A DNA stretch of 64,000 nt, taken from the NCBI RefSeq assembly GCF_900119795.1, contig NZ_LT634361.1:3085001-3149000 (forward strand), given 5' to 3'. This DNA is from Tenacibaculum maritimum NCIMB 2154. GTDB taxonomy: Bacteria; Bacteroidota; Bacteroidia; Flavobacteriales; Flavobacteriaceae. Below, piece after piece: positions 1 through 8,424 of this stretch (its first letter is position 1; each line of letters begins with the position of its first letter). Made by a program: the position numbers and the translations under genes. Under the pieces are notes generated by a model. That model saw nothing but the letters and a program-made list of their open reading frames with translations, was not told where the DNA came from and ran no database searches.

Positions 1-1
1 A

Positions 2-385
2 AATTTCTGCCTAGAAGCTATTTTAGGATATGTTTTTGCTCCATTGATGTGGCTAATAGGTGTCGCCCGCCAAGACATGGCTCTTATGGGACAACTTTTG
101 GGAATTAAACTAGCAGCAAGTGAATTTGTCGGGTATATCCAGTTAGCTGAATTAAAAAATATTGCAAATGCTACGCATTTAAGTTATAACAAATCTATTA
201 TCATGGCTACTTATATGCTATGCGAATTTGCTAACTTTGCCTCTATAGGTATTCAAATAGGAGGAATAGGATCATTAGCTCCTGGACAGCGAAAAACGTT
301 GTCAGAGTTCGGAATGAAAGCTCTTATAGGAGGAACTATTGCCTCTTTAATGTCAGCTACTATCGCTGGAATGATTATTGGCTAA
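2..385 (+). CDS. Concentrative nucleoside transporter (NupC/CNT family), C-terminal part
   Basis: The reading frame is open from the window edge, so the gene starts upstream and only its last ~127 residues are seen. They carry the typical CNT C-terminal pattern: a helix with GVARQDM, the segment KLAASEFVGYIQL, then ATYMLCEFANFASIGIQIGGIGSLAP and a closing hydrophobic helix. CNT proteins are inner-membrane cation-nucleoside symporters. A strong hairpin terminator follows the stop, so this gene and thyA are probably separate units, although nucleoside uptake and thymidylate synthesis are related in function. The fold family is fairly certain; substrate range cannot be told. Confidence 0.85.
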   Translation, partial: NFCLEAILGYVFAPLMWLIGVARQDMALMGQLLGIKLAASEFVGYIQLAELKNIANATHLSYNKSIIMATYMLCEFANFASIGIQIGGIGSLAPGQRKTLSEFGMKALIGGTIASLMSATIAGMIIG

Positions 386-408
386 AAAAACGGTTTTTAA
401 AAATAACA

Positions 409-447
409 AAAAGACACCCATGCATTCTTTGTATGGGTGTCTTTCTT
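409..447 (+). terminator. Intrinsic terminator after the nucleoside transporter
   Basis: AAAGACACCCA (410-420) pairs perfectly with TGGGTGTCTTT (434-444) across a 13-base loop. The T-rich end fits a factor-independent terminator for the + strand gene ending at 385. Confidence 0.85.
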
Positions 448-595
448 TACAGTACATTATTTGATACTGATTTACAAACTTTTAACTAGTTAATAACTTA
501 TGGATAGAATTACTCCATTTACAAATAAAAAATAATAGTACTTTTTTATTTTTACAAAAGTAAAACGCCTTCTCAAAGGTAAATTAGATGAACTT

Positions 596-1420
596 ATGAA
601 ACAATATTTAGATTTAGTAAAACACGTTTTAGAGAATGGAAATGAGAAAGGAGATAGAACAGGAACAGGAACAAAAAGTGTTTTTGGTTATCAGATGCGT
701 TTTGATCTAAGTGAGGGGTTTCCTATGGTAACGACTAAAAAGTTACATTTAAAGTCAATTATTTATGAGTTACTTTGGTTTATAAAAGGAGATACTAATG
801 TAAACTATTTGCAAGAAAATGGAGTGAGGATCTGGAATGAATGGGCGGATGAAAAAGGCGATTTAGGCCCTGTATATGGACATCAATGGCGTAATTGGAA
901 CAGTGATGAGATTGATCAATTAAAAGAGGTTATAACTACTTTAAAAACCAATCCTAATAGCAGAAGAATGTTGGTTTCTGCATGGAATCCTTCTGTATTA
1001 CCAGACACTTCGAAAACCTTCTCGGAAAATGTTGCTGACGGAAAAGCGGCCTTACCTCCATGCCATGCATTTTTTCAATTTTATGTAACTGAAGGAAAAC
1101 TATCTTGCCAGCTTTACCAAAGAAGTGCCGATATCTTTTTAGGGGTTCCATTTAACATTGCTAGTTATGCTCTATTTACAATGATGATAGCCCAAGTTTG
1201 CGGCTACGAACCTGGAGAGTTCATCCATACCTTTGGAGATGCTCATATTTATAATAATCATAAAGAGCAATTAAAATTACAGCTATCAAGAACACCTAAA
1301 TCACTTCCAAAAATAAAAATCAACCCAAACATAAAGGATATCGAAGCTTTTACTTTTGATGACTTTGAATTGATAAACTACAATCCTCACCCGCATATAA
1401 AAGGAGTTGTTGCAATTTAA
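596..1420 (+). CDS. thyA: Thymidylate synthase
   Basis: 274 residues, complete. It methylates dUMP to dTMP using methylene-tetrahydrofolate, giving dihydrofolate. Seen: the N-terminal [11 protein letters not shown] loop, the catalytic cysteine in [10 protein letters not shown] (Cys156), the dUMP-binding [19 protein letters not shown], and [12 protein letters not shown]. It is ~10 residues longer than the E. coli enzyme because of an insertion around residues 132-152 just before the catalytic loop. The next gene, folA, recycles the dihydrofolate made here, so the pair forms a functional thymidylate cycle, probably one transcript with the 80-bp gap between them. Confidence 0.97.
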   Translation: MKQYLDLVKHVLENGNEKGDRTGTGTKSVFGYQMRFDLSEGFPMVTTKKLHLKSIIYELLWFIKGDTNVNYLQENGVRIWNEWADEKGDLGPVYGHQWRNWNSDEIDQLKEVITTLKTNPNSRRMLVSAWNPSVLPDTSKTFSENVADGKAALPPCHAFFQFYVTEGKLSCQLYQRSADIFLGVPFNIASYALFTMMIAQVCGYEPGEFIHTFGDAHIYNNHKEQLKLQLSRTPKSLPKIKINPNIKDIEAFTFDDFELINYNPHPHIKGVVAI

Positions 1421-1500
1421 TTAAGTAATGAATCTGAAAGGAGCATTTTTAGTTCTTAAATTTACTTTGTCATAATAATTATAAAAATTTAAACAGATTG

Positions 1501-2004
1501 ATGGTAACAATTATAGCAGCTATCGCAGAAAATAATGCACTAGGAAAAAACAACGACTTAATATGGCATTTGCCAGCAGATTTAAAGCGATTTAAAAAGG
1601 TTACTTCAGGGCACCATATTTTAATGGGAAGGAATACTTTTGAAAGTATAGGGAAGCCTTTGCCTAACAGAACAACAATTATCATTACTAGAAATAGTGA
1701 TTACTTTAAAGAAGGGTGCTTAATTGCCAGCTCTATTGAAGAAGCATTAGATTTTGCCAAAGCTGATTCTAATATTTTTATTATCGGAGGAGAACAAATA
1801 TACAAACAGGCATTAAAAAACGATTTGGTAGATAAATTAGACATCACTATTGTTCATCAATCTTTTGAGGCTGATGTTTTTTTCCCTAAAATAGACCTAA
1901 ATACATGGAAAGAAACAACTAGAGAGTACTTTAAGGCTGACAAAAACAATGATTATGACTACAGTTTCGTTAGTTATATACGAAAAAGAATAAAAAGATC
2001 TTAA
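1501..2004 (+). CDS. folA: Dihydrofolate reductase
   Basis: 167 residues starting at the ATG at 1501; an in-frame TTG lies directly before it but the ATG gives the usual start (VTIIAAIAENNALGKNN). Motifs of DHFR are clear: LIWHLPADLKRFK with the substrate-binding acidic/loop region, GRNTFESIGKPLPNR for NADPH binding, IIGGEQIYKQAL, and the C-terminal YSFVSYIRKR. It reduces dihydrofolate to tetrahydrofolate with NADPH. It sits between thyA and gldA on the same strand. Confidence 0.96.
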   Translation: MVTIIAAIAENNALGKNNDLIWHLPADLKRFKKVTSGHHILMGRNTFESIGKPLPNRTTIIITRNSDYFKEGCLIASSIEEALDFAKADSNIFIIGGEQIYKQALKNDLVDKLDITIVHQSFEADVFFPKIDLNTWKETTREYFKADKNNDYDYSFVSYIRKRIKRS

Positions 2005-2032
2005 AAAAAATTAAGCTTAATCAATTAGAAAT

Positions 2033-2929
2033 ATGTCTATACAATTTACAGAAGTAACCAAAGAATATAATCGTGAAACAGCAATAAAAAAACTCTCTTT
2101 TTCAGCTACAAAGGGAGAGATCGTTGGCTTTTTAGGTCCTAATGGAGCAGGTAAATCTACGACCATGAAAATATTAGCTGGTTTTATAAAACCTACGGAA
2201 GGGAGTATTTTGGTTAACGGAATAAATGTTGCTAAAACCCCTATTGAAGCTCAAAAAAACATTGGTTATCTTCCAGAACATAACCCCTTATATTTAGACT
2301 TATACGTTCGAGAGTACCTACAGTTTCAGGCTGATGTTTATAAAATTCATAAAAAAGAAATAGAAAAAGTTTTAGAAAAAGTAGGGTTAAAATCTCAAGC
2401 TCATAAAAAAATACAAGAACTTTCAAAAGGGTACCGACAAAGAGTTGGTTTGGCAGCAGCAATATTACATAATCCTGATGTATTGATATTGGATGAACCA
2501 ACGACTGGGTTAGATCCTAACCAATTAGTTGAAATAAGAGCATTAATAAAAACACTAGGAGCTGATAAAACTGTATTATTATCTACTCATATAATGCAAG
2601 AAGTAGAAGCTATTTGTAATCGTGTTATTATTATCAATAAAGGCGAAGTGGTTATTGACAAGTATTTAAATGAGTTAAAAGAGAACAACGAACAAGTAAT
2701 TAGAGTTACTTTTGATTATAAGTTAGAAGAACAATTTATAAAACGTTTACCGAACATAACCTCTTATGTAAATACCATAGAAAATAACTGGGTACTTACT
2801 TTTGAATCTACTGAAGATATGCGACCTATAATTTTTGATTTTGCGCAAGAAAATGGTTTAAAAATTCTTGGTTTAAATACTGAAAATAAAAATTTAGAAA
2901 GTTTATTTATAGCACTTACAAACCAATAG
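2033..2929 (+). CDS. gldA: ABC transporter ATP-binding protein, probably gliding motility GldA
   Basis: 298 residues. A single ABC ATPase domain with Walker A GPNGAGKST (residues 35-43), signature LSKGYRQRVGLA, Walker B VLILDEPTTGLDP and the H-loop STHIMQEVEAICNRV, followed by a ~80-residue C-terminal extension. Length, the opening MSIQ-type start and the overall pattern match GldA, the ATPase of the GldAFG transporter required for gliding in flavobacteria; the permease genes are not in the window. Other DrrA/NatA-like exporters look alike, so the specific assignment is less sure than the family. It begins 28 bp after folA. Confidence 0.75.
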   Translation: MSIQFTEVTKEYNRETAIKKLSFSATKGEIVGFLGPNGAGKSTTMKILAGFIKPTEGSILVNGINVAKTPIEAQKNIGYLPEHNPLYLDLYVREYLQFQADVYKIHKKEIEKVLEKVGLKSQAHKKIQELSKGYRQRVGLAAAILHNPDVLILDEPTTGLDPNQLVEIRALIKTLGADKTVLLSTHIMQEVEAICNRVIIINKGEVVIDKYLNELKENNEQVIRVTFDYKLEEQFIKRLPNITSYVNTIENNWVLTFESTEDMRPIIFDFAQENGLKILGLNTENKNLESLFIALTNQ

Positions 2930-3030
2930 TAAAGAATTCCAAAACTTTTAACTAAGCATACTAATCATCTCATTATCGCTACCCAAAGTTATTATGAACT
3001 GTATCAATTAAAATAGCACTCTAAAAAATT

Positions 3031-3070
3031 AGTTTATAAAAAGAAGAACTTTCTCTTCTTCTTATAAACT
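3031..3070. terminator. Long hairpin downstream of gldA
   Basis: AGTTTATAA plus AAGAAGA pairs with TCTTCTT plus TTATAAACT, a 17-bp stem with one mismatch and a 6-base loop. It lies ~100 bp after gldA and could end transcription there or in the opposite direction for the HMA-domain operon that runs in from the right. There is no strong U-tract. Confidence 0.45.
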
Positions 3071-3125
3071 GCTAACTAATAAAACTACCTCAAGCTTCTT
3101 TATTACTCTCCTATCAGCTTACTAA

Positions 3126-3392
3126 AAAAGGAGCTTTATAATCAAAATCCTAAAAGCTCGAATAGCACCTTATTTTAAAGAACTAATTACCGATTTGCTT
3201 TGGAAAAAGAACCCCTTCGATAAGTTTTTTTTAGAATCTGTAAATGATTTCCTGAAGCACCCTTGCCATATTGAACATTCTAAATACTATTCTTCTGATA
3301 AGCTCTTACGAAATGTAATTGCATGTCTATTTCTAGGCACAAAACTTAACGTTAAAGCACAAAAATTATCACCTAACACAATTGTAAACTAG
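3126..3392 (+). pseudogene. Possible gene remnant, unknown
   Basis: The frame is open from 3126 (after a TAA) to 3392, about 88 codons, with no ATG near its start; the first usual start would be a TTG at 3195. The predicted peptide (..TDLLWKKNPFDKFFLESVNDFL..) has protein-like composition but no motif I recognise. It lies in an otherwise gene-free 495-bp gap between gldA and the HMA-domain gene. Either a decayed gene or chance. Confidence 0.25.
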
Positions 3393-3424
3393 GTCAGCCT
3401 CACGGCTAAAAGAACAATAATAAA

Positions 3425-3691
3425 CTACGAATTAAGTCGCCCTGTAGCGCAACTTACAAAAGACTTTGCTTTGTGTACAATAGTGTTTTTAGCTCCTTGT
3501 TCAGGATACCCTAATTTCGCTAATTTATCTTTTACAATTCCTAAAATATCTGACTCTAAAACAACACTAACCAATGAATTTTCCACAGCTACTTCAACGT
3601 TTACTACCTCACTAAGATTCATTAATTCCTTCTTTATAGTATTGGCACAGCCTCCGCATTTTAAGTTTTCTATATATATATCCGCTTTCAT
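3425..3691 (-). CDS. Heavy-metal-associated (HMA) domain protein, copper-chaperone-like
   Basis: 88 residues. The N-terminal ~65 residues fit the ferredoxin-like HMA fold with the metal-binding loop LKCGGCANTIKK (Cys12, Cys15). The extra C-terminal tail contains one more cysteine (..SFVSCATGRLNS). HMA proteins bind Cu(I) or similar soft metals and hand them to transporters. It is the last gene of the five-gene operon, 10 bp after the rhodanese lipoprotein. Substrate metal is not evident. Confidence 0.8.
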   Translation of the reverse strand: MKADIYIENLKCGGCANTIKKELMNLSEVVNVEVAVENSLVSVVLESDILGIVKDKLAKLGYPEQGAKNTIVHKAKSFVSCATGRLNS

Positions 3692-3701
3692 CTGTTTGTT
3701 T

Positions 3702-4073
3702 TTAATGATTCGATTTCCAATTAACTATACCTCCTTCTAAACTAAATACTTTTTTAAATCCTTTCTTTTTCAATACTCTAAAAGCGCTACTACTTCTTTT
3801 TCCACTTTTACAATATAAGTAAACAGGCTCATTTTTATTTAACTCACGATCTACTAATTCCTCAAAATTTTCATTTTTTATATCTATTAAAACTGAATTT
3901 TGAATCCGTTCCTTTTGATACTCTTCTTTAGTCCTTACATCTACCAACTGAACCTTTTCATTTTTGGATGTCAGCACCTTTTTTAAATCTTTTACTGAAA
4001 TTTCTTTTATTGAATCAGTAATACAAGATAAAGTTACCAATAAAAAAGTACTTATTATAAAATATACCTTCAT
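3702..4073 (-). CDS. Rhodanese-like lipoprotein
   Basis: 123 residues. A lipoprotein signal (lipobox VTLSC, Cys17) precedes one rhodanese domain with the active-site loop YCKSGKRSSS (Cys88) and the closing GGIVNWK. Rhodaneses carry persulfide sulfur on the cysteine; the signal places this one in the periplasm, membrane-anchored. It lies between the MBL/rhodanese fusion and the HMA protein in the same operon, so a role in periplasmic sulfur handling is inferred. Confidence 0.87.
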   Translation of the reverse strand: MKVYFIISTFLLVTLSCITDSIKEISVKDLKKVLTSKNEKVQLVDVRTKEEYQKERIQNSVLIDIKNENFEELVDRELNKNEPVYLYCKSGKRSSSAFRVLKKKGFKKVFSLEGGIVNWKSNH

Positions 4074-4083
4074 TTCTAATACA

Positions 4084-5490
4084 TTATAACGTTGACGGAC
4101 AAATATATGCTGTTCTTTTAATCTCCGTTTCTTTTATCGCTTTATATCCACCAGCAACATCAATCACATTATGAATTCCACGAGATTTTAATATTGATGC
4201 TGCAATGACAGATCGATACCCTCCAGCACAATGCACATAAAAATCAACATCTTTCGGATATTCACCTAAAAAGTCATTTAAAAAATCTAGCGGAGTACTT
4301 GGAACTCCTTCTATATGCTCACTTAAATACTCTCCAGGTTTCCTTACATCAAAAACAGGAGCTCCTTTTTTAATTTCTTCTTCAAGAACCGTTGCTGAAA
4401 TAGATTGCAATCTATCTATTTCTTTACCAGCATCTTTCCAAGCGTTAAAACCTCCTTTTAAATATCCTAGTACATTATCAAAACCTACACGAGATAAACG
4501 GATAATAACTTCTTCTTCTTTTCCTTCTGGAGTAATCAGTAAAATTGGCTGTTTTATATCCTTTACCAAAGCCCCTACCCATGGTGCAAATCCTCCGTTA
4601 ATCCCTATAAATATGGAACGAGGAATAAATCCCTTAATGAAATCAAATTGATGCCTTACATCTAATATCAAAGCCTCCGTTTCGTTTGCTACCTGCTCAA
4701 AATCTTCTACAGATAATGCTTTAGCTCCTTTCTTTATAACTTCGTCAATAGGTGCATATCCTTCTTTATTCATTTGGACATTTAAAGGAAAATAAGCCGG
4801 AGGGGGTAACAAACCTTCCGTTACTTCTTCTATAAATTCTTTTTTAGTCATATCTGAACGAAGCGCATAGTTTGTTGCTTTTTGACTCCCAATAGTTCCA
4901 ATGGTTTCCTTACTTAAATTTTTACCACAAGCTGACCCCGCTCCATGAGCTGGATATACAATTACATCATCTGCCAAAGTCATAATCTTAGTCCGTAAAC
5001 TATCATATAATAGTCCTGCCAATTGTTCTTGCGTTAAATTTGTTGCCTTTTGGGCTAGATCTGGGCGACCTACATCTCCTAGAAATAAAGTATCTCCACT
5101 AAAAATAGCATGGTCTTTTCCTTTCTCATCCATTAATAAAAAAGTGGTGCTCTCCATAGTATGCCCAGGAGTATGCAAGGCCTTAATGGTAATTTTTCCT
5201 AACTGAAAACACTCTCCGTCAGCAGCTATATATGCATCAAATTTAGGATTTGCCGTTGGACCAAAAACTATTTTCGCTCCTGTTTTCTCTGAAAGAGTCA
5301 CATGGCCACTTACAAAATCAGCATGAAAATGAGTTTCAAAAATATACTTAATTTTTGCATTATCCTTTGTGGCTCTTTCTATATAAGGTTGTACCTCTCT
5401 TAACGGATCTATAATTGCTACCTCTCCATTACTTTCAATATAGTAAGCTCCTTGAGCCAAACAACCTGTGTAAATTTGCTCTATTTTCAT
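4084..5490 (-). CDS. MBL-fold hydrolase fused to two rhodanese domains (persulfide dioxygenase-like)
   Basis: 468 residues. The first ~240 are a metallo-beta-lactamase domain of the ETHE1/glyoxalase-II type with ETHFHADFVSGH (His54, His56, Asp58), LHTPGHT, SGDTLFLGDVGRPDL and YPAHGAGSACG. Two rhodanese domains follow: the first has no catalytic cysteine in its loop and is probably structural; the second has HCAGGYRS. ETHE1-type enzymes oxidise glutathione persulfide to sulfite; fusion to rhodanese couples this to thiosulfate or persulfide metabolism. The adjacent SulP transporter could move the resulting sulfur oxyanions. Product assignment is by family. Confidence 0.88.
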   Translation of the reverse strand: MKIEQIYTGCLAQGAYYIESNGEVAIIDPLREVQPYIERATKDNAKIKYIFETHFHADFVSGHVTLSEKTGAKIVFGPTANPKFDAYIAADGECFQLGKITIKALHTPGHTMESTTFLLMDEKGKDHAIFSGDTLFLGDVGRPDLAQKATNLTQEQLAGLLYDSLRTKIMTLADDVIVYPAHGAGSACGKNLSKETIGTIGSQKATNYALRSDMTKKEFIEEVTEGLLPPPAYFPLNVQMNKEGYAPIDEVIKKGAKALSVEDFEQVANETEALILDVRHQFDFIKGFIPRSIFIGINGGFAPWVGALVKDIKQPILLITPEGKEEEVIIRLSRVGFDNVLGYLKGGFNAWKDAGKEIDRLQSISATVLEEEIKKGAPVFDVRKPGEYLSEHIEGVPSTPLDFLNDFLGEYPKDVDFYVHCAGGYRSVIAASILKSRGIHNVIDVAGGYKAIKETEIKRTAYICPSTL

Positions 5491-5504
5491 TTTAAAATTA
5501 AATT

Positions 5505-7232
5505 TTAATGATATGCTTGGTGTATGTACTGAGCATATTTTATTTGATGTTCTCTATCTCCTGTTTTATAAAACTTTACGGCATCATTTGCTCTCATAAA
5601 AAAGTGATTGATATTTATAATATCTAAAACCCCTCCCCTAAAAAACTCATCTCTTACAGGACCTTTTACTCCTGCAAAATAAAACGTTATTCCCTTCTTT
5701 TTATAAAACCTTATTCTATCTTTTAGCATTTCTAAACCTGTACTATCTGTTCTATTAATACTCTCTGCATCTAGCACAATTAGTTTTAAATTGTTTCCTT
5801 TTTCCATTGCCATCTCTTCCAGCTTATCTCTAAAATAACTTGAATTAGCATAAAAAAGCTGCGCATCAAATCGAAATATTAAAATATCTTCTTCTATAAT
5901 TACTTCTTTGAACCTATTTCTATTTCTGTAAAAATCAGAGTTTGGTACCTTTCCCAATTCTGTTACATAAGGTCTTGATGTTCTATAAATCAATACAATG
6001 ATAGATAACCCCACTCCTATTAAAATTCCATACTCAATCCCTAAAAATAGAGTTGCTAAAAAAGTAGCAATCAACAGCCAAAAATCTAAATTATTCGCAC
6101 TCCATAAAAAACGGGCTTCCTTTATATTGATTAAATTAAACACAGCAACGATAATAATAGCTGCTAAAACTGCTTTTGGCAAATGATAAAATACAGGAGT
6201 CAGAAACAATAGTGTTATGACAACCATTACCACAGAAATCAAAGCTGACATTCCTGTTTTCCCTCCTGATTCTTGATTTATTGCAGATCTTGAAAAACTA
6301 GACGTTGACGGGTATGCCTTAAACAAAGATCCTATCATATTACTCAATCCCAAAGCGACTAGCTCCTGATTTGGGTGTATTCTATATTCATCTTGCTTTT
6401 GTTCTAATGACTTTCCTATAGAAATAGTTTCTAAGTACCCAACCATAACCAAAGTAAAGGCAATAGGTAATAATTCTTCAATTTGACTAATATCTAATAT
6501 AGGCATAGAAAATTCAGGCAATCCAGAAGGAATATCTTTTACGATAGATACATCATTAAAAGAAGTTCCAAAATACCGCATTACAACAATTCCCATTGTT
6601 ACTACAACTAAAGCGTTGGGTAATTTTTTATTTATTCTTCTAAAAAGGATAATAATTAATGCTGCTACTGTTCCTATGATAGTAGTATGAGTGTTAAAAC
6701 TAAAAAAACGACTTCCTATATCTTCTAAAAGGAGATGAATTTGATCGCTTTGAATAAAATCAACACCAAGCAAGTTTCTGAATTGGTTTAAACCTATAAT
6801 TAACGCAACCGCTGAGGTAAAACCGGTAATTACTGGTTTTGACAAAAAATTCACAATAAATCCCAATCTAAAAATCCCCATCAAAAACTGAATAATCCCT
6901 ACCATAAAAGCTAATAGTATTGCTATTTTTATATAGCTTTCAGAACCTGCTAACGCTAATGTAGAAACCCCTGTGGCTACAATTAAAGAATCCATTGCTA
7001 CAGGACCTATTGCTACCTGCCTAGAAGAACCAAATATTGCGTAAGTCATTTGTGGAACTAAAGCACAATAAAGCCCATAAATAGGTGGTAAACCTGCTAT
7101 TAATGCATATGCAATTCCCTGAGGTATCAGTACGATTGCAACTGTAATCCCCGCTATAAAATCTCCTTTAAAATTAGATTTTTTATAATTTGGCAGCCAA
7201 TCTAAAATTGGTATCAGCTTTTTAATATCCAT
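5505..7232 (-). CDS. SulP family anion transporter with STAS domain
   Basis: 575 residues: about 12-14 membrane segments (residues ~15-425) with the SulP signature near the start (IPQGIAYALIAGLPPIYGLY) and a C-terminal cytoplasmic STAS domain (~440-550, LIVLDAESINRTDSTGLEML). Bacterial SulP proteins transport sulfate, bicarbonate or C4-dicarboxylates. Next to a persulfide-dioxygenase-like gene, sulfate or sulfite is the favoured but unproven substrate. Starts 4 bp after ruvB, so the two are co-transcribed. Confidence 0.9.
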   Translation of the reverse strand: MDIKKLIPILDWLPNYKKSNFKGDFIAGITVAIVLIPQGIAYALIAGLPPIYGLYCALVPQMTYAIFGSSRQVAIGPVAMDSLIVATGVSTLALAGSESYIKIAILLAFMVGIIQFLMGIFRLGFIVNFLSKPVITGFTSAVALIIGLNQFRNLLGVDFIQSDQIHLLLEDIGSRFFSFNTHTTIIGTVAALIIILFRRINKKLPNALVVVTMGIVVMRYFGTSFNDVSIVKDIPSGLPEFSMPILDISQIEELLPIAFTLVMVGYLETISIGKSLEQKQDEYRIHPNQELVALGLSNMIGSLFKAYPSTSSFSRSAINQESGGKTGMSALISVVMVVITLLFLTPVFYHLPKAVLAAIIIVAVFNLINIKEARFLWSANNLDFWLLIATFLATLFLGIEYGILIGVGLSIIVLIYRTSRPYVTELGKVPNSDFYRNRNRFKEVIIEEDILIFRFDAQLFYANSSYFRDKLEEMAMEKGNNLKLIVLDAESINRTDSTGLEMLKDRIRFYKKKGITFYFAGVKGPVRDEFFRGGVLDIININHFFMRANDAVKFYKTGDREHQIKYAQYIHQAYH

Positions 7233-7236
7233 GTAT

Positions 7237-8259
7237 TTAAAACAGTTCTCCTTGAGTTGTTCCTTTAATCTTTCCTAAATGTTTATATGCTAAATCTGTT
7301 ACCTCTCTTCCTCTTGGAGTTCTCATTATAAAACCCTGCTGAATTAGAAATGGTTCATATACTTCTTCTATAGTTTCTGAATTTTCGCTAACAGCAGTTG
7401 CCAAAGTACTTATTCCTACTGGACCTCCTTTAAACTTATCAATAATGGTTTGCAATATTTTATTATCCATCTCATCTAACCCATGTGCATCAACATTTAG
7501 CGCTTTTAAAGCATATCGAGCTATTTCAATAGAAATACTACCATTTCCTTTTATTTGAGCAAAATCGCGTACTCTTCTTAATAATGCATTTGCTATTCTT
7601 GGGGTTCCTCTACTTCTTCCTGCAATTTCTATAGCAGCTTCCATTGAAATAGGGACTCCTAAAATACATGCACTACGCTGTATTATTGTTGTTAATAAAT
7701 CTGTTTTATAATAGTGCAGACGACTGCTTATTCCGAATCGTGCTCTCATAGGCGCTGTCAAAAGCCCTGAGCGAGTTGTAGCTCCTACTAGAGTAAACGG
7801 CTCTAAATTGATTTGAACAGTCCTAGCATTAGGCCCAGACTCTATCATGATATCAATCTTATAATCTTCCATTGCAGAATATAAATATTCTTCTACAATC
7901 GGGCTCAATCGATGTATTTCATCTATAAACAATACATCTCTTTCGTCTAAGTTAGTTAACAATCCAGCTAAATCACCTGGCTTATCTAAAACGGGGCCCG
8001 ATGTTACCTTTATTCCTACCCCCAATTCATTAGCCAAAATATGAGCTAAAGTGGTTTTTCCTAATCCTGGAGGGCCATGAAATAAAGCATGGTCTAGAGC
8101 TTCTCCTCTTTGGTTAGCTGCTTCAACAAATATTTTAAGATTTTCAATTGCTTGATCTTGCCCTGTAAAATCATCAAAAGACAGCGGACGTAATTTCTTT
8201 TCTACGTCTAAATCATCATTTGATAAATTGGTATTCTCAGGGTTTAAATGCTCGTTCAT
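7237..8259 (-). CDS. ruvB: Holliday junction branch migration helicase RuvB
   Basis: 340 residues. AAA+ ATPase with Walker [10 protein letters not shown] (62-70), Walker [10 protein letters not shown], sensor [18 protein letters not shown] and the C-terminal winged helix ending [15 protein letters not shown]. RuvB hexamers drive branch migration with RuvA and RuvC in recombination repair. It is the first gene of a five-gene minus-strand operon whose other members deal with sulfur and metals. Confidence 0.97.
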   Translation of the reverse strand: MNEHLNPENTNLSNDDLDVEKKLRPLSFDDFTGQDQAIENLKIFVEAANQRGEALDHALFHGPPGLGKTTLAHILANELGVGIKVTSGPVLDKPGDLAGLLTNLDERDVLFIDEIHRLSPIVEEYLYSAMEDYKIDIMIESGPNARTVQINLEPFTLVGATTRSGLLTAPMRARFGISSRLHYYKTDLLTTIIQRSACILGVPISMEAAIEIAGRSRGTPRIANALLRRVRDFAQIKGNGSISIEIARYALKALNVDAHGLDEMDNKILQTIIDKFKGGPVGISTLATAVSENSETIEEVYEPFLIQQGFIMRTPRGREVTDLAYKHLGKIKGTTQGELF

Positions 8260-8264
8260 AATTG

Positions 8265-8272
8265 CAAATATA
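8265..8272 (-). promoter_or_regulatory. -7 element (TATATTTG) before ruvB
   Basis: On the minus strand TATATTTG fits the Bacteroidota TAnnTTTG core and ends 6 bp before the ruvB ATG, so the transcript would be leaderless or nearly so. No clear TTG lies 19 bp upstream. Confidence 0.5.
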
Positions 8273-8360
8273 CTCGATTTAAAGTGTCTGTTTTGTGATA
8301 AATGTTACTTTTAGTACATCTCTTATTAACGAAAATAAGGAAAGATCATTATATATACTA

Positions 8361-8403
8361 AAAGCCAAAAGCCTTCCGCAAAAAAGGAAAGGCTTTTGGC
8401 TTT
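8361..8403 (-). terminator. Terminator of the act-cox operon
   Basis: AAAGCCAAAAGCCTTCC (8361-8377) faces GGAAAGGCTTTTGGCTTT (8386-8403), a near-perfect 17-bp stem just beyond the coxA stop at 8425 on the minus strand. The region to 8424 holds nothing else. Confidence 0.8.
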
Positions 8404-8424
8404 ATTATATAAAGTAATTATATT